Origin: Actinomycetes bacterium
GTDB taxonomy: Bacteria; Actinomycetota; Actinomycetes; S36-B12
Direction of reading: 5' to 3'
NCBI GenBank assembly: GCA_024639145.1
Contig: JAHEIZ010000004.1
Span: 32,441-96,440 of the forward strand
DNA length: 64,000 nucleotides
A program made the position numbers and the translations under genes. A model generated the notes under the pieces. It worked only from the letters and a program-made list of their open reading frames with translations, had not been told where the DNA came from and did not search any database. Below, in pieces: positions 45,202 to 54,372 of the stretch. Positions within the stretch are counted from its first letter, which is position 1. Each line of letters opens with the position of its first letter.

Positions 45202-46485
45202 TTAGCTCACCCCGAAGAATTCCTGGGCAGCGAGGATGCCCGAGACTGCCGCATCGATATCGCTGCGGTCGTTGTAGATGTACGTGGATAGCCGCGTCGT
45301 AGCCGGGACTCCGAAACGTCGGCAGGTAGGCCATGCGCAGTGATGTCCCACGCGTACGGCCACTCCGCGGCTGTCGAGTACTTGCCCCACATCATGCGGA
45401 TGCAGGCCGTCGACGGTGAAGGAGATGGCGCTGCCCCGGTTCACGTTGTCCTGGGGTCCGATCACGGTTACTCCGTCGAGCGCGTCGAGCCTGTCGAGGG
45501 CGTATCCGGTCAGTTCGTGCTCATGCGCTGCGATGGCGTCCATGCCCAGCGCCGAGAGGTACTCGACCGCGGCGCGCATGCCTATGGTCTGCGCCACCAT
45601 CTGGGTCCCGGCCTCGAACTTCTGCGGGGCCTTGGCGTACGTGCTGCGTTCCATCTCGACGATTTCGATCATGGATCCACCCGTGAGGAACGGCGGCATG
45701 GCGTCAAGGACCTCCGGAGTCCCCCACAGGAAGCCAATCCCAGTGGGCCCGAGCATCTTGTGCCCGCTCCACGCGACCAGATCGGCACCGAGCTCGCGAA
45801 TGCGCACGGGCATGTGCGGGATGGACTGGCAGGCATCCACGACCCCGAGTGCGCCCACCTGGTGAGCTCGAGCCATCACGGTCTCCACCGGATTGATGGT
45901 TCCTAAAAGATTTGATTGATGAACGATGCTCACGGCCTTAGTGCGCTCGTCGATGACTGTGTCAAGAGACGCGAGATCGAGACGCCCGTCGTCCGACACC
46001 GGCAACCAGCGCAATTGGGCACCGGTCTTGGCGCAGGCCTCCTGCCATGGCACCAGGTTCGCGTGATGCTCCATCTCGGAAACCACGATGTTGTCGCCGG
46101 AGTTTAGAACGAAGCGCGGATCCTGTCGCGGATTTCCGACGATTCCATGCAACGCGGTCGCATTGCTGAATGCATAGGCCGCGAGATTCAAGGCCTCAGT
46201 GGCATTCTTCGTGTACACGACTTCCGACGGTGCTGCGCTAATGAAGCCGGCAATCGCTGCCCGAGCTGATTCGTACGCCTCAGTTGCCTCTTCGGCGAGC
46301 TGATGGGCCCCGCGATGTACCGCCGCGTTACAGGTCTCGTAGTAGGCGCGTTCGGCATCCAGAACTGAACGCGGCTTCTGCGATGTCGCAGCACTGTCGA
46401 GGTAGACCAGCGGCTTCCCGTCGCGAACTGTGCGTTCGAGGATCGGGAAGTCTCGCTTGATCCGAGCAGGATCGAGGGGCGTCAT
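45202..46485 (-). CDS. sufS: Cysteine desulfurase SufS
   Basis: SufS releases sulfur from cysteine as a protein persulfide using PLP. The 427-residue protein has VYLDSAATSQKP near the start, the PLP lysine at Lys243 (WSGHKMLGPTGIG), and the C-terminal RVGHHCAWPTC region that contains the active-site Cys. It lies between sufC and sufU in a tightly packed operon. The start is ATG 46483-46485, 2 bp after sufC. Confidence 0.95.
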   Translation of the reverse strand: MTPLDPARIKRDFPILERTVRDGKPLVYLDSAATSQKPRSVLDAERAYYETCNAAVHRGAHQLAEEATEAYESARAAIAGFISAAPSEVVYTKNATEALNLAAYAFSNATALHGIVGNPRQDPRFVLNSGDNIVVSEMEHHANLVPWQEACAKTGAQLRWLPVSDDGRLDLASLDTVIDERTKAVSIVHQSNLLGTINPVETVMARAHQVGALGVVDACQSIPHMPVRIRELGADLVAWSGHKMLGPTGIGFLWGTPEVLDAMPPFLTGGSMIEIVEMERSTYAKAPQKFEAGTQMVAQTIGMRAAVEYLSALGMDAIAAHEHELTGYALDRLDALDGVTVIGPQDNVNRGSAISFTVDGLHPHDVGQVLDSRGVAVRVGHHCAWPTCRRFGVPATTRLSTYIYNDRSDIDAAVSGILAAQEFFGVS

Positions 46486-46487
46486 GG

Positions 46488-47246
46488 TCAGGCAGACGCC
46501 GTCACGTATCGGTCGTAACCCTCGGCCTCGAGTACATCGGCAAGCTCGGGTCCGCCGGTCTCGACAATGCGTCCGCCGACGAACACGTGCACGACATCGG
46601 GATGGATGTAACGAAGAATACGCGTGTAGTGGGTAATGAGGAGGACGCCTCCATCAGTTGCCTCTCGATACCGATTGACTCCCTCGGACACGATTCGCAG
46701 AGCATCGACGTCAAGGCCGGAATCGGTCTCGTCAAGAATGGCGAACTTCGGTGCGAGGAGTCCGAGCTGCAAGATCTCGTGGCGCTTCTTCTCGCCGCCG
46801 GAGAATCCCTCGTTCACGCTCCGCTCGGCGAATGCTGGATCCATTTGGAGTTCTGCCATGGCGGACTTCATGTCCTTGACCCAGGTACGCAGCTTCGGCG
46901 CCTCACCCTGGACCGCCGTGACGGAAGTACGGAGGAAGTTCGAGACGGACACTCCCGGAACCTCGACGGGGTACTGCATCGCCAGGAACAGGCCTGCCTT
47001 GGCACGTTCATCAACGCTCATTGCCAGCACATCGGCTCCATCGAGCGTGATGCTGCCTGAGGTCACCACGTACTTGGGGTGACCGGCGATCACGTAGGCA
47101 AGGGTCGACTTGCCGGAACCGTTCGGCCCCATGATCGCGTGCGTGCGCCCGGAATCGAGTGTCAACGTGACACCGCGAAGGATCTCTCGCTCCCCTGCAT
47201 CCGTGATGACACTGGCGTGCAGATCGGTAATGACGAGCTGGCTCAT
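46488..47246 (-). CDS. sufC: SufC, ATPase of the SufBCD scaffold
   Basis: The 252-residue ABC ATPase has Walker A GPNGSGKST, the signature FSGGEKKRHEIL and Walker B FAILDETDSGLDVDAL, all typical of SufC. It binds SufB and SufD and drives conformational change during cluster assembly. Its ATG overlaps the Rieske-protein stop by 4 bp (ATGA). Confidence 0.95.
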   Translation of the reverse strand: MSQLVITDLHASVITDAGEREILRGVTLTLDSGRTHAIMGPNGSGKSTLAYVIAGHPKYVVTSGSITLDGADVLAMSVDERAKAGLFLAMQYPVEVPGVSVSNFLRTSVTAVQGEAPKLRTWVKDMKSAMAELQMDPAFAERSVNEGFSGGEKKRHEILQLGLLAPKFAILDETDSGLDVDALRIVSEGVNRYREATDGGVLLITHYTRILRYIHPDVVHVFVGGRIVETGGPELADVLEAEGYDRYVTASA

Positions 47247-47596
47247 GAGGAGTGGCCTTTCGCGATGTCGAGCGGTGTTGGATTGATGTCGAGATAAGTA
47301 ATTCCGTCATGGTCGGCGGATCGTGTGGCATAAACAGGCACCGGCTCGATCGCAGGAAGAGTGAGTGGCGCACCGGTGCGTAGATCGAATGCAGAGCCGT
47401 GCAGCCAGCATTCGAGTGCGCATCCATCGACGTCACCCTCGGAAAGCGATACATCCGCATGGCTGCACCGGTCACCGATGGCGAAGAACTCGCCGTCAAT
47501 GCTCACCACCGCGACCGGCGTCTCGCCCACCAGTACCCGGGTGGGCTGGCGGTCGACGAGTGTGTCGACGGCGATGGTGCGAATGAAGTCAGTCAT
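47243..47596 (-). CDS. Rieske [2Fe-2S] ferredoxin in the SUF operon
   Basis: The 117-residue protein has the Rieske ligands Cys-x-His in RCSHADVSL and Cys-x2-His in CWLHGSAFD, spaced as in dioxygenase ferredoxins. It may donate electrons to cluster assembly or be a client checked on the spot. The ATG at 47594-47596 overlaps the sufD stop by 8 bp. A Rieske gene between sufD and sufC is seen in many actinobacterial SUF operons, so it is expected here. Confidence 0.9.
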   Translation of the reverse strand: MTDFIRTIAVDTLVDRQPTRVLVGETPVAVVSIDGEFFAIGDRCSHADVSLSEGDVDGCALECWLHGSAFDLRTGAPLTLPAIEPVPVYATRSADHDGITYLDINPTPLDIAKGHSS

Positions 47597-48719
47597 CGAT
47601 ACCCGCGATCTCGGCCGGTACGCCCAGTCGTGTCCCGATGCGGCCCATGATGTCGGCCTGCCACTCGATGTCCGGGATACGCGAGACGATGTCGGCGAAG
47701 AAGCCGCGCACGACGAGCTGGCGTGCTGTCTCTTCGTCAATGCCGCGAGCCTGAAGGTAGAACAGCTGATCGTCGTCGAAACGTCCGGTGGCACTCGCAT
47801 GCCCCGCGCTGGCAATATCGCCGGTTTCCAATTCGAGATTCGGAACGGAATCGGCGCGTGCACCATCAGTCAGGAGCAGGTTTCGATTGATTTCGTAGGT
47901 GTCGATTCCGATGGCCTCGCGGCGGACGAGTACATCGCCCACCCAGACGGTGTGGCTCTTATCGCCAGAGATCGCACCCTTGTAGACGACATTGCTCGTG
48001 CAGTGCGGTTGGTCGTGCTCGACGAGGAGGCGATGCTCCATGAACTGGCCATCATCGGCCAAGAACACCCCGAGCAGCTGCGCATTTCCGCCTGGGCCGC
48101 GGTAAGCAACGCTGGGAAGGATGCGGAGGCGGGATCCACCAAGGCTCACCTGAGTGCCATGGAAAACCGAGTCGCGGCCAAGGTCAGCGTGCCAGGCGAG
48201 CATGGTCTCCTGGGTGCGCTCTGAATCAGCGACGTTGACGATGGTCGCTTGTGCGCCATCACCGACAGTCACGACAATTGCGCCGCAGATCGCCGCATCG
48301 ACAGGCTGCTCAATGACCACGGTGGCCTTGCAAAATCGGCCGAAACGAATTTCGAGATGCTCATAAGACACCGCAGCGGTTGCAAAGAGGCGAAGGTGAA
48401 TGGGCTCCGTGGACTCGTGATCGGCAGGAATATCGAGGACCACGGCATGAGACACATGGGCGCGCGAGACGGCAGAGGGCCTGTCGATCGGCAACCAAGT
48501 GCTCGAGATCTCGCCTATCGGAACGACGAGTGCGGGGCCGGTGGCAGTGACATACCCGGCACCGGGGACGATCTCCATGAATTGAGTGAAGGCATCGCTC
48601 GGCGTGAAGCGCCATTCCTCCTCGCGCCCAGTGGGAAGGGAGAAGTCTGCAGGGTCGAGTGAGCGAACCCGAGGGGCAAGATCCAGCGGCGGGGCGAGTT
48701 CAGCGGTGGGCGAGGTCAT
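47589..48719 (-). CDS. sufD: SufD, Fe-S scaffold component
   Basis: The 376-residue protein belongs to the SufB/SufD beta-helix family. It has [15 protein letters not shown] at the N-terminus and the C-terminal [26 protein letters not shown] signature. With SufB and SufC it forms the SufBC2D scaffold where clusters are built. It overlaps sufB by 4 bp. Confidence 0.93.
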   Translation of the reverse strand: MTSPTAELAPPLDLAPRVRSLDPADFSLPTGREEEWRFTPSDAFTQFMEIVPGAGYVTATGPALVVPIGEISSTWLPIDRPSAVSRAHVSHAVVLDIPADHESTEPIHLRLFATAAVSYEHLEIRFGRFCKATVVIEQPVDAAICGAIVVTVGDGAQATIVNVADSERTQETMLAWHADLGRDSVFHGTQVSLGGSRLRILPSVAYRGPGGNAQLLGVFLADDGQFMEHRLLVEHDQPHCTSNVVYKGAISGDKSHTVWVGDVLVRREAIGIDTYEINRNLLLTDGARADSVPNLELETGDIASAGHASATGRFDDDQLFYLQARGIDEETARQLVVRGFFADIVSRIPDIEWQADIMGRIGTRLGVPAEIAGIDD

Positions 48720-50137
48720 CCGACAGCGCCTTCCATCTGCAGTTCGATAAGACGATTGAGCTCGAGTGCGTACTCCATCGGGAGTTCACGAGCGATCGGC
48801 TCGACGAAACCGCGCACGATCATCGCCATGGCTTCGTCTTCGGCCATACCGCGAGACATCAGGTAGAAGAGCTGGTCGGCGCTCACCTTGGAGACGGTCG
48901 CCTCGTGACCCATGGACACGTCGTCCTCGCGGACATCGACATACGGGTAGGTGTCACTTCGTGAGATGTCATCGACGAGAAGTGCATCGCAGCGCACGGT
49001 GCTCTTGGAACCATAGGCACCTTCGAGGATCTGGACGAGCCCTCGGTACGAGGTGCGGCCACCGCCTCGTGCCACGGACTTCGAGACGATGCTCGACGAG
49101 GTGTGCGGTGCGGCATGGACCATCTTGGAGCCGGCATCTTGGTGCTGACCCTCACCTGCGAACGCAATTGAGAGAGTCTCGCCCTTGGCGTGCTCCCCCA
49201 TCAACCACACGGCGGGGTACTTCATGGTGACCTTGGAGCCGAGGTTTCCGTCGATCCACTCCATCGTGGCCCCCTCGTGAGCGACGGCACGCTTCGTCAC
49301 GAGGTTGTAGACGTTGTTCGACCAGTTCTGGATCGTGGTGTAACGGCAGCGTCCGCCCTTCTTGACGATGATCTCGACAACCGCGGAGTGCAAGGAGTCG
49401 CTGGAGTAGATCGGTGCGGTGCAGCCCTCGACATAGTGGACGTAGGCATCCTCGTCGACGATGATCAAGGTGCGCTCGAACTGACCCATGTTCTCGGTGT
49501 TGATGCGGAAGTAGGCCTGCAGGGGGATGTCGACCTTGACGCCCTTGGGAACGTAGATGAATGAGCCTCCCGACCAGGTGGCCGTGTTCAGTGCGGCGAA
49601 CTTGTTGTCACCGACCGGGATTACTGTGCCGAAGTACTCGCGAAAGAGTTCGGGCTGCTCGCGTAGCGCGGTGTCGGTGTCGAGGAAGAGAACGCCTTGC
49701 TCCTCGAGATCCTCGCGAATGGCGTGATAGACAACCTCGGACTCGTACTGGGCCGCGACTCCGGCCACGAGACGCTGCTTCTCTGCCTCGGGGATGCCCA
49801 GCTTGTCGTAGGTGTTCTTGATGTCAGCCGGAAGATCCTCCCAGCTTGTCGCCTGCTTCTCGGTCGAGCGGACGAAGTACTTGATGTTGTCGAAGTCGAT
49901 GCCGGCGAGATCTGAACCCCAGGCGGGCATGGGCTTCTTGTCGAACAGTCGCAGTCCCTTGAGGCGGAGCTCGAGCATCCATTCGGGCTCGTTCTTCTTG
50001 GCGCTGATATCGCGGACGACATCCTCATTGAGACCGCGGCGCGCATTCGTGCCAGCCGCATCGGGGTCGCTCCAGCCATAGTCATATCGACCGAGCTCAT
50101 CGATCGTTGCTGCCTGCTCCTCGGCTGCAGTGCTCAT
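48716..50137 (-). CDS. sufB: SufB, Fe-S scaffold component
   Basis: The 473-residue protein starts with [11 protein letters not shown], has [17 protein letters not shown], the conserved ILVPKGV-type [14 protein letters not shown], and [21 protein letters not shown]. It ends with the [18 protein letters not shown] signature. SufB is the main cluster-holding subunit. A further in-frame extension upstream lies within sufR and is rejected; the ATG overlapping the sufR stop fits the family. It has no intein, unlike mycobacterial SufB. Confidence 0.95.
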   Translation of the reverse strand: MSTAAEEQAATIDELGRYDYGWSDPDAAGTNARRGLNEDVVRDISAKKNEPEWMLELRLKGLRLFDKKPMPAWGSDLAGIDFDNIKYFVRSTEKQATSWEDLPADIKNTYDKLGIPEAEKQRLVAGVAAQYESEVVYHAIREDLEEQGVLFLDTDTALREQPELFREYFGTVIPVGDNKFAALNTATWSGGSFIYVPKGVKVDIPLQAYFRINTENMGQFERTLIIVDEDAYVHYVEGCTAPIYSSDSLHSAVVEIIVKKGGRCRYTTIQNWSNNVYNLVTKRAVAHEGATMEWIDGNLGSKVTMKYPAVWLMGEHAKGETLSIAFAGEGQHQDAGSKMVHAAPHTSSSIVSKSVARGGGRTSYRGLVQILEGAYGSKSTVRCDALLVDDISRSDTYPYVDVREDDVSMGHEATVSKVSADQLFYLMSRGMAEDEAMAMIVRGFVEPIARELPMEYALELNRLIELQMEGAVG

Positions 50138-50790
50138 GCCGACACCTTTCGGTCGTGTGCTCGATTGACGGGAATTACGGCCGTGCACACGCCATCGCCA
50201 TGGGCGAGAGTCGCGAGACGGAGAACGTGGGTGCCGAGGGCCTCGCTGAGCGCGGCTGTCTCGGCCTCGCAGATGGCCGGGAACTCGGTTGCGGCATCGA
50301 CGACGGGGCAGTGGTGCTGGCACAGCTGAACGGTTGGACCGTTGTCGTCCTCGACGGTGGCGGCGTAACCGGCCTCCGTGAGGGTCGTCGCGAGAGTGTC
50401 CACGGAGGCCTCGGCAGTGACACCAAGGGTCGAGACCAGCCGACCGGCCCGCTCTCGTGCGAAGGCGGCAACCGCGTCAGGACCCGCAGTGCGGTCAAGG
50501 AAGCGCAAAACCTCGATGGCCAGTGAGGCGGAGTCGTCGGTGAGTGCGGCTCGACCGCGTGGCGTCAGGCTGTAGACCAGACTCGGACGACCCCGGCGCG
50601 GCGCCGGCGCCGGCCCGAATGGCGCGCGCTCGGTGGCAACGACGAAGTCAGAATCTGCGAGGGAGGCCAGAGGCCTACGAATTCCCGCTCCGGTCATGCT
50701 CAGGCGCACGCCCAACTCAGCAACCGTCGCGGGCCCCTGGACCTGCAGGGACCGGGCGATGCGCTCTGCTGCCTCTCCGGGGAATTTCAC
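50134..50790 (-). CDS. sufR: SufR, Fe-S-sensing repressor of the SUF operon
   Basis: The 218-residue winged-helix repressor has a DeoR/ArsR-like HTH at about 1-70. A C-terminal set of cysteines, CQHHC and FPAIC (about 155-172), binds a [4Fe-4S] cluster. With its cluster it represses the operon; loss of the cluster relieves repression. The GTG start (50788-50790) overlaps a CAAC-N6-GTTG inverted repeat, so it very likely regulates itself. It heads the operon sufR-B-D-Rieske-C-S-U-T. Confidence 0.92.
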   Translation of the reverse strand: MKFPGEAAERIARSLQVQGPATVAELGVRLSMTGAGIRRPLASLADSDFVVATERAPFGPAPAPRRGRPSLVYSLTPRGRAALTDDSASLAIEVLRFLDRTAGPDAVAAFARERAGRLVSTLGVTAEASVDTLATTLTEAGYAATVEDDNGPTVQLCQHHCPVVDAATEFPAICEAETAALSEALGTHVLRLATLAHGDGVCTAVIPVNRAHDRKVSA

Positions 50791-50803
50791 AACACCATTG
50801 TTG
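50790..50803. promoter_or_regulatory. SufR operator, CAAC-N6-GTTG
   Basis: CAAC-ACCATT-GTTG is a perfect inverted repeat touching the first base of the sufR start codon. It matches the CAAC-N6-GTTG half-site pattern described for cyanobacterial SufR. Confidence 0.75.
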
Positions 50804-50847
50804 CGTTATTCCTCGGAAGCCCGCAACTCGGGGACCTCCCACCTGCG

Positions 50848-50853
50848 TACACT
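50848..50853 (+). promoter_or_regulatory. -10 element TACACT for the ABC transporter pair
   Basis: TACACT is followed by 7 bp and a GTG at 50861; it is divergent from sufR. Confidence 0.5.
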
Positions 50854-50860
50854 CACCCGC

Positions 50861-51745
50861 GTGAGCGCTCTTGCGGTGGAGAATCTGCGGATCTCCTATG
50901 GGGAGATCGAGGCGGTTCGAGGCATCAGCTTCACTGCAGCCGAGGGCGAGATCACGGCCGTCGTCGGGCGCAACGGTGCGGGGAAGACAAGTGTCCTGGA
51001 GGCCTGTACCGGTATTCGGTCCTATGCATCAGGCGTGATCAGAGTCCTCGGTTCCGAGCCGGGCCGAGAGAGCACCCGAGTCGGAACGATGCTCCAGACA
51101 GGCGGCCTCTACCCCACCGCTCGAGCACTTGAATGGCTGACCTACCTGTCTCGGGTCTACCCCAATGCCCGAGACCCGAGGGAACTCCTGGCACTCGTCG
51201 GGATCGACCAATCCGCCACTACCACGGCTCGTCGAATGTCAGGCGGCGAGCAGCAACGACTCAAGTTCGCCGCAGCCCTGCTGCCGAACCCCGACATCCT
51301 GTTTCTTGACGAACCGACCGCCGGCATGGATCCACAGGCCCGCCGTTCCTTGATAAGCATTATTCGTGACCTGCGCAATTCAGGCGCGGCCATCGTGCTC
51401 ACTACTCATCTTGTGGCCGATATTGAAGAGCTCGCCGATCGGGTCATCGTCCTGCGCAAGGGCGAGATCGAGGCCTCGGGCACCCTCGCGGAGCTTCGTG
51501 GCGAGGGCTCGTCGATGCACTTCGACGCGCGACCGAACTTAGACATCGAGTCTTTGGCAGATGACCTGTCCGCGAACTATTCCGTCAGTGAGCCGCGTGC
51601 TGGTCACTATGTGATCGAAGGCGATCCGAGTCCGCAGGCGCTAGCTCGCGTCACCGCTTGGCTTGCAGAGCGGGACGTGCCGACCACCGGAATTCGCACG
51701 GGTCGCACCACCCTGGAGGAGCTCATCATTGGAGACGCCGAATGA
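50861..51745 (+). CDS. ABC transporter ATP-binding protein
   Basis: The 294-residue ATPase has Walker A GRNGAGKTS, signature MSGGEQQRLKFA and Walker B ILFLDEPTAGMDP, with an extra C-terminal domain of about 80 residues typical of CcmA/DrrA-type exporters. The GTG at 50861 is chosen because the frame upstream overlaps sufR antisense and a -10 box is 7 bp away. It overlaps its permease gene by 4 bp. Neighbouring ctaA suggests a link to heme or respiration, but that is only positional. Confidence 0.9.
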   Translation: MSALAVENLRISYGEIEAVRGISFTAAEGEITAVVGRNGAGKTSVLEACTGIRSYASGVIRVLGSEPGRESTRVGTMLQTGGLYPTARALEWLTYLSRVYPNARDPRELLALVGIDQSATTTARRMSGGEQQRLKFAAALLPNPDILFLDEPTAGMDPQARRSLISIIRDLRNSGAAIVLTTHLVADIEELADRVIVLRKGEIEASGTLAELRGEGSSMHFDARPNLDIESLADDLSANYSVSEPRAGHYVIEGDPSPQALARVTAWLAERDVPTTGIRTGRTTLEELIIGDAE

Positions 51746-52461
51746 GGGCGGCACTCGCGCATGCATCCTGGGAGCTCCGTCTGACCCTTCGCAATGGCGA
51801 GCAACTCCTTCTCACGCTGATCATTCCGCTCGTCCTGCTCATCGCAATGTGCGTCACGTCCTTCGTGCCGGTCGTCGATGGCCTCACTCGTGTGGCCTCG
51901 GCGTACCCGGTGGTGTGCACGGTGTCGGTCATCGCGACATGCTTCACGTCCTTGGCAATAGGCACCGGATTCGAGAGACGTTCAGGAGCGCTGACCTTTC
52001 TCGCCACCACTCCCATAGGCCGTCAGGGAGTCGTTCTCGGAAAGGTGATCGCCACGGTGCTGCTTGCGGCACTCTCGATAGCCCTGGTCACCATCACGGC
52101 CATCACCCTCGGCTGGCGTGCGAATGCCTGTGCCCTGTGGGCGCTGCCCGTACTCCTCATCGCGGGTGTCGCCTTTGCCAGCTGGGCGCTATTCATCGCC
52201 TCGGCCTTCCGCGCTGAGGCGGTTCTGGCCATTGCGAACGCACTCTTCCTGATTCTGATCCTGCTCGGCGGCGTGATCATCAACTCTGCATCCATGCCAC
52301 TGAGCGGACTTATCTCGCTGCTGCCATCCGCCGCGCTCGCCAATGCACTGCGCGATTCACTCGGGGCAGGACTGGCACCGGGCTGGTCGGAGTTGGTCAC
52401 GCTTGCTGCATGGGCGATCGTCGGTTTCGCTCTTGCGCGCAGCCGCTTCCGCTGGCAGTGA
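51742..52461 (+). CDS. ABC transporter permease (ABC-2 type)
   Basis: The 239-residue membrane protein has six hydrophobic segments (for example LLLTLIIPLVLLIAMC and VLAIANALFLILILLGGVII). This is the size and pattern of ABC-2 permeases paired with CcmA/DrrA-type ATPases. Its ATG overlaps the ATPase stop (ATGA). The pair lies directly before ctaA, as in several actinobacteria. Cargo is unknown. Confidence 0.88.
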   Translation: MRAALAHASWELRLTLRNGEQLLLTLIIPLVLLIAMCVTSFVPVVDGLTRVASAYPVVCTVSVIATCFTSLAIGTGFERRSGALTFLATTPIGRQGVVLGKVIATVLLAALSIALVTITAITLGWRANACALWALPVLLIAGVAFASWALFIASAFRAEAVLAIANALFLILILLGGVIINSASMPLSGLISLLPSAALANALRDSLGAGLAPGWSELVTLAAWAIVGFALARSRFRWQ

Positions 52462-52465
52462 TCAC

Positions 52466-52471
52466 TAGGCT
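52466..52471 (+). promoter_or_regulatory. -10 element TAGGCT for ctaA
   Basis: TAGGCT is 6 bp before the GTG at 52478. Confidence 0.6.
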
Positions 52472-52477
52472 GCCATC

Positions 52478-53395
52478 GTGATACTCGTTCCGCGCTGGAT
52501 GCGCATCGTGTTCGTGGTAAACCTCGTGGCGCAGACCGCGATCATCGTGACGGGCGCGGTCGTTCGACTTACCGGCTCCGGTCTCGGCTGCCCCACCTGG
52601 CCCGAGTGCGTGGACGGCTCCTACGTGCCCGTAGCTCGTCAAGCCGAGGCATGGCATAAGTACGTCGAGTTCGGCAATCGGATGCTGACCTTCGCCCTTG
52701 GCATCATCGCCATCCTCACTCTCGTCGCCGCCATCACGTACACCGTGCGTCGGGCGCGCGCCGGAGAGCAGATGCGGTACTCGATTCTCCTGCTCGGAAT
52801 CGCTCCCCTTGCTGGAACATTCGCGCAGGCGATTCTTGGCGGGATTACCGTGCTCACGGGGCTCAATCCGAGCACCGTCGGACTCCACTTCCTGCTCTCT
52901 ATCGCCTTGATCGCCGCCGCTGTCGCACTCGTCGTCCGCGCGCGCGACGACGGCGATCGACCTGTCGCATTCCACGCGCGCAGGGAGGTTCGCCTCTACA
53001 CGTGGGCACTGATAGCGGTAACCGGACTTGTGGTGATCATGGGTGTCGTGACCACCGGCAGCGGACCGCACAGCGGTGATTCGAAGAGCGAACTTCGCTT
53101 CCCATTTGATCCACGCACGGTGGCCTGGCTGCATGCGGACATCGTTCTGTTGTTCATCGGAATGCTGATCGGGTATCTGATTGTGTTGCGGGTGACCTCA
53201 TCGCCCTCGCGTACCTGGCGAAATGCAGTGCTGCTAGTGGTAATCACGATACTTCAAGCAACAGTCGGCTACACGCAGTACTTCACGGGTCTGCCGGTGC
53301 TCACGGTCGCACTTCATGTCACGTTGGCCTGCCTGCTCTGGGTGACCGTGCTATTCCTGCCTTCGACACTTCGCTCGCGTGGCGTATCCGCCTAG
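52478..53395 (+). CDS. ctaA: Heme A synthase CtaA (COX15)
   Basis: CtaA oxidises the C8 methyl of heme O to give heme A. The 305-residue protein has eight predicted helices. Conserved motifs include TGAVVRLTGSGLGCPTWPEC, split around the Cys pair, and EFGNRM (Glu and nearby His ligands). GVVTTGSGPHSGD with a His lies in the second half. It begins with a GTG six bases from a TAGGCT box. Its TAG stop lies in a CTAG shared with ctaB. Confidence 0.93.
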   Translation: MILVPRWMRIVFVVNLVAQTAIIVTGAVVRLTGSGLGCPTWPECVDGSYVPVARQAEAWHKYVEFGNRMLTFALGIIAILTLVAAITYTVRRARAGEQMRYSILLLGIAPLAGTFAQAILGGITVLTGLNPSTVGLHFLLSIALIAAAVALVVRARDDGDRPVAFHARREVRLYTWALIAVTGLVVIMGVVTTGSGPHSGDSKSELRFPFDPRTVAWLHADIVLLFIGMLIGYLIVLRVTSSPSRTWRNAVLLVVITILQATVGYTQYFTGLPVLTVALHVTLACLLWVTVLFLPSTLRSRGVSA

Positions 53396-54309
53396 AAGAC
53401 GAATGGGTCAACAGCGACCGCGAGGAAGAGCAGTGCGAGGTAGCTGATCGACCAGTGGAATAACCGCATGGCGATCTTCGTAATATCCGCGTCGGCGCGA
53501 CGTGCTGCGGACTGCAGTTGATAGGCCATGAAGAGGAATGCGACACCCAGGATCACGGCACTCGCGATGTAGATGATGCCCATCGGGGCAACCGGCACCA
53601 GGAGGAGCGAGACGGCAACCATCACCCATGAATACGCGATGATCTGTCGTGAGACCTGGACATCGGTACGCAGGACAGGCAGCATCGGAATCCCCGCGTT
53701 CGCGTAGTCCTCCTTGTACTTCATTGCCAGCGGCCAGTAGTGCGGCGGCGTCCAAAAGAACACGACAAGGAAGAGGATTACAGGAGTCCAGGACAACGAT
53801 CCGGTGACGGCCGACCAGGCGATGAGGACCGGCATGCACCCAGCTGCTCCGCCCCACACGATGTTCTGTGGGGTACGACGCTTCAGCCACATGGTGTAGC
53901 CGACGGCGTAGAAGAAGATCGCGAGAAGCGCGAGAACCGCAGCGAGCAGGTTCGTCCACCACCACAAGAAGAATGCACTGGCGAACGAGAGCACGAATCC
54001 CTGGAAGAGCCCAGCTCTGACGCTGATCAGACCCATTGCGGCCGGCCGCTTGTCCGTACGGTGCATGACCGCATCGATATCGCGGTCATACACGCTGTTG
54101 AGGGTATTGGCTCCCATCGCTGCCAGCGCCCCGCCGATGAGCACAGCGACGGTCTGCTTCAGATCAGGCAGGCCCTGCGCGGCGAGGAACATCGTGGGTA
54201 CGGCCGTGACCAGGAGGAGTTCGACAATTCGAGGCTTGGTCAGCGCGATGTGGGCCATCAAACGCTGACGACCACCAGTCGCGGGAGGGTTCTGGGCCAC
54301 GGCACTCAT
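53392..54309 (-). CDS. ctaB: Heme O synthase CtaB (COX10, protoheme IX farnesyltransferase)
   Basis: CtaB adds a farnesyl group to heme B, giving heme O for CtaA. The 305-residue UbiA-family membrane protein has NTLNSVYDRDIDAVMHRTDKR with the Asp-rich prenyl-diphosphate motif at about 70-90. TMWLKRRTPQNIVWGGAAG and FFWTPPHYWPLA are typical of COX10. The upstream extension of the frame is antisense to tkt and rejected; the ATG at 54307-54309 has a TAGGCT at 7 bp. Confidence 0.94.
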   Translation of the reverse strand: MSAVAQNPPATGGRQRLMAHIALTKPRIVELLLVTAVPTMFLAAQGLPDLKQTVAVLIGGALAAMGANTLNSVYDRDIDAVMHRTDKRPAAMGLISVRAGLFQGFVLSFASAFFLWWWTNLLAAVLALLAIFFYAVGYTMWLKRRTPQNIVWGGAAGCMPVLIAWSAVTGSLSWTPVILFLVVFFWTPPHYWPLAMKYKEDYANAGIPMLPVLRTDVQVSRQIIAYSWVMVAVSLLLVPVAPMGIIYIASAVILGVAFLFMAYQLQSAARRADADITKIAMRLFHWSISYLALLFLAVAVDPFVF

Positions 54310-54316
54310 GAAGGGC

Positions 54317-54322
54317 AGCCTA
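54317..54322 (-). promoter_or_regulatory. -10 element TAGGCT for ctaB
   Basis: TAGGCT lies 7 bp before the ctaB ATG on the minus strand, divergent from tkt. Confidence 0.6.
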
Positions 54323-54360
54323 CAGACCGACGGCTCCGCGGGCTCCACCCTTCGATTGGC

Positions 54361-54366
54361 TAGGGT
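54361..54366 (+). promoter_or_regulatory. -10 element TAGGGT for the tkt operon
   Basis: TAGGGT is 6 bp before the GTG start of tkt at 54373. Confidence 0.6.
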
Positions 54367-54372
54367 CTTCCT

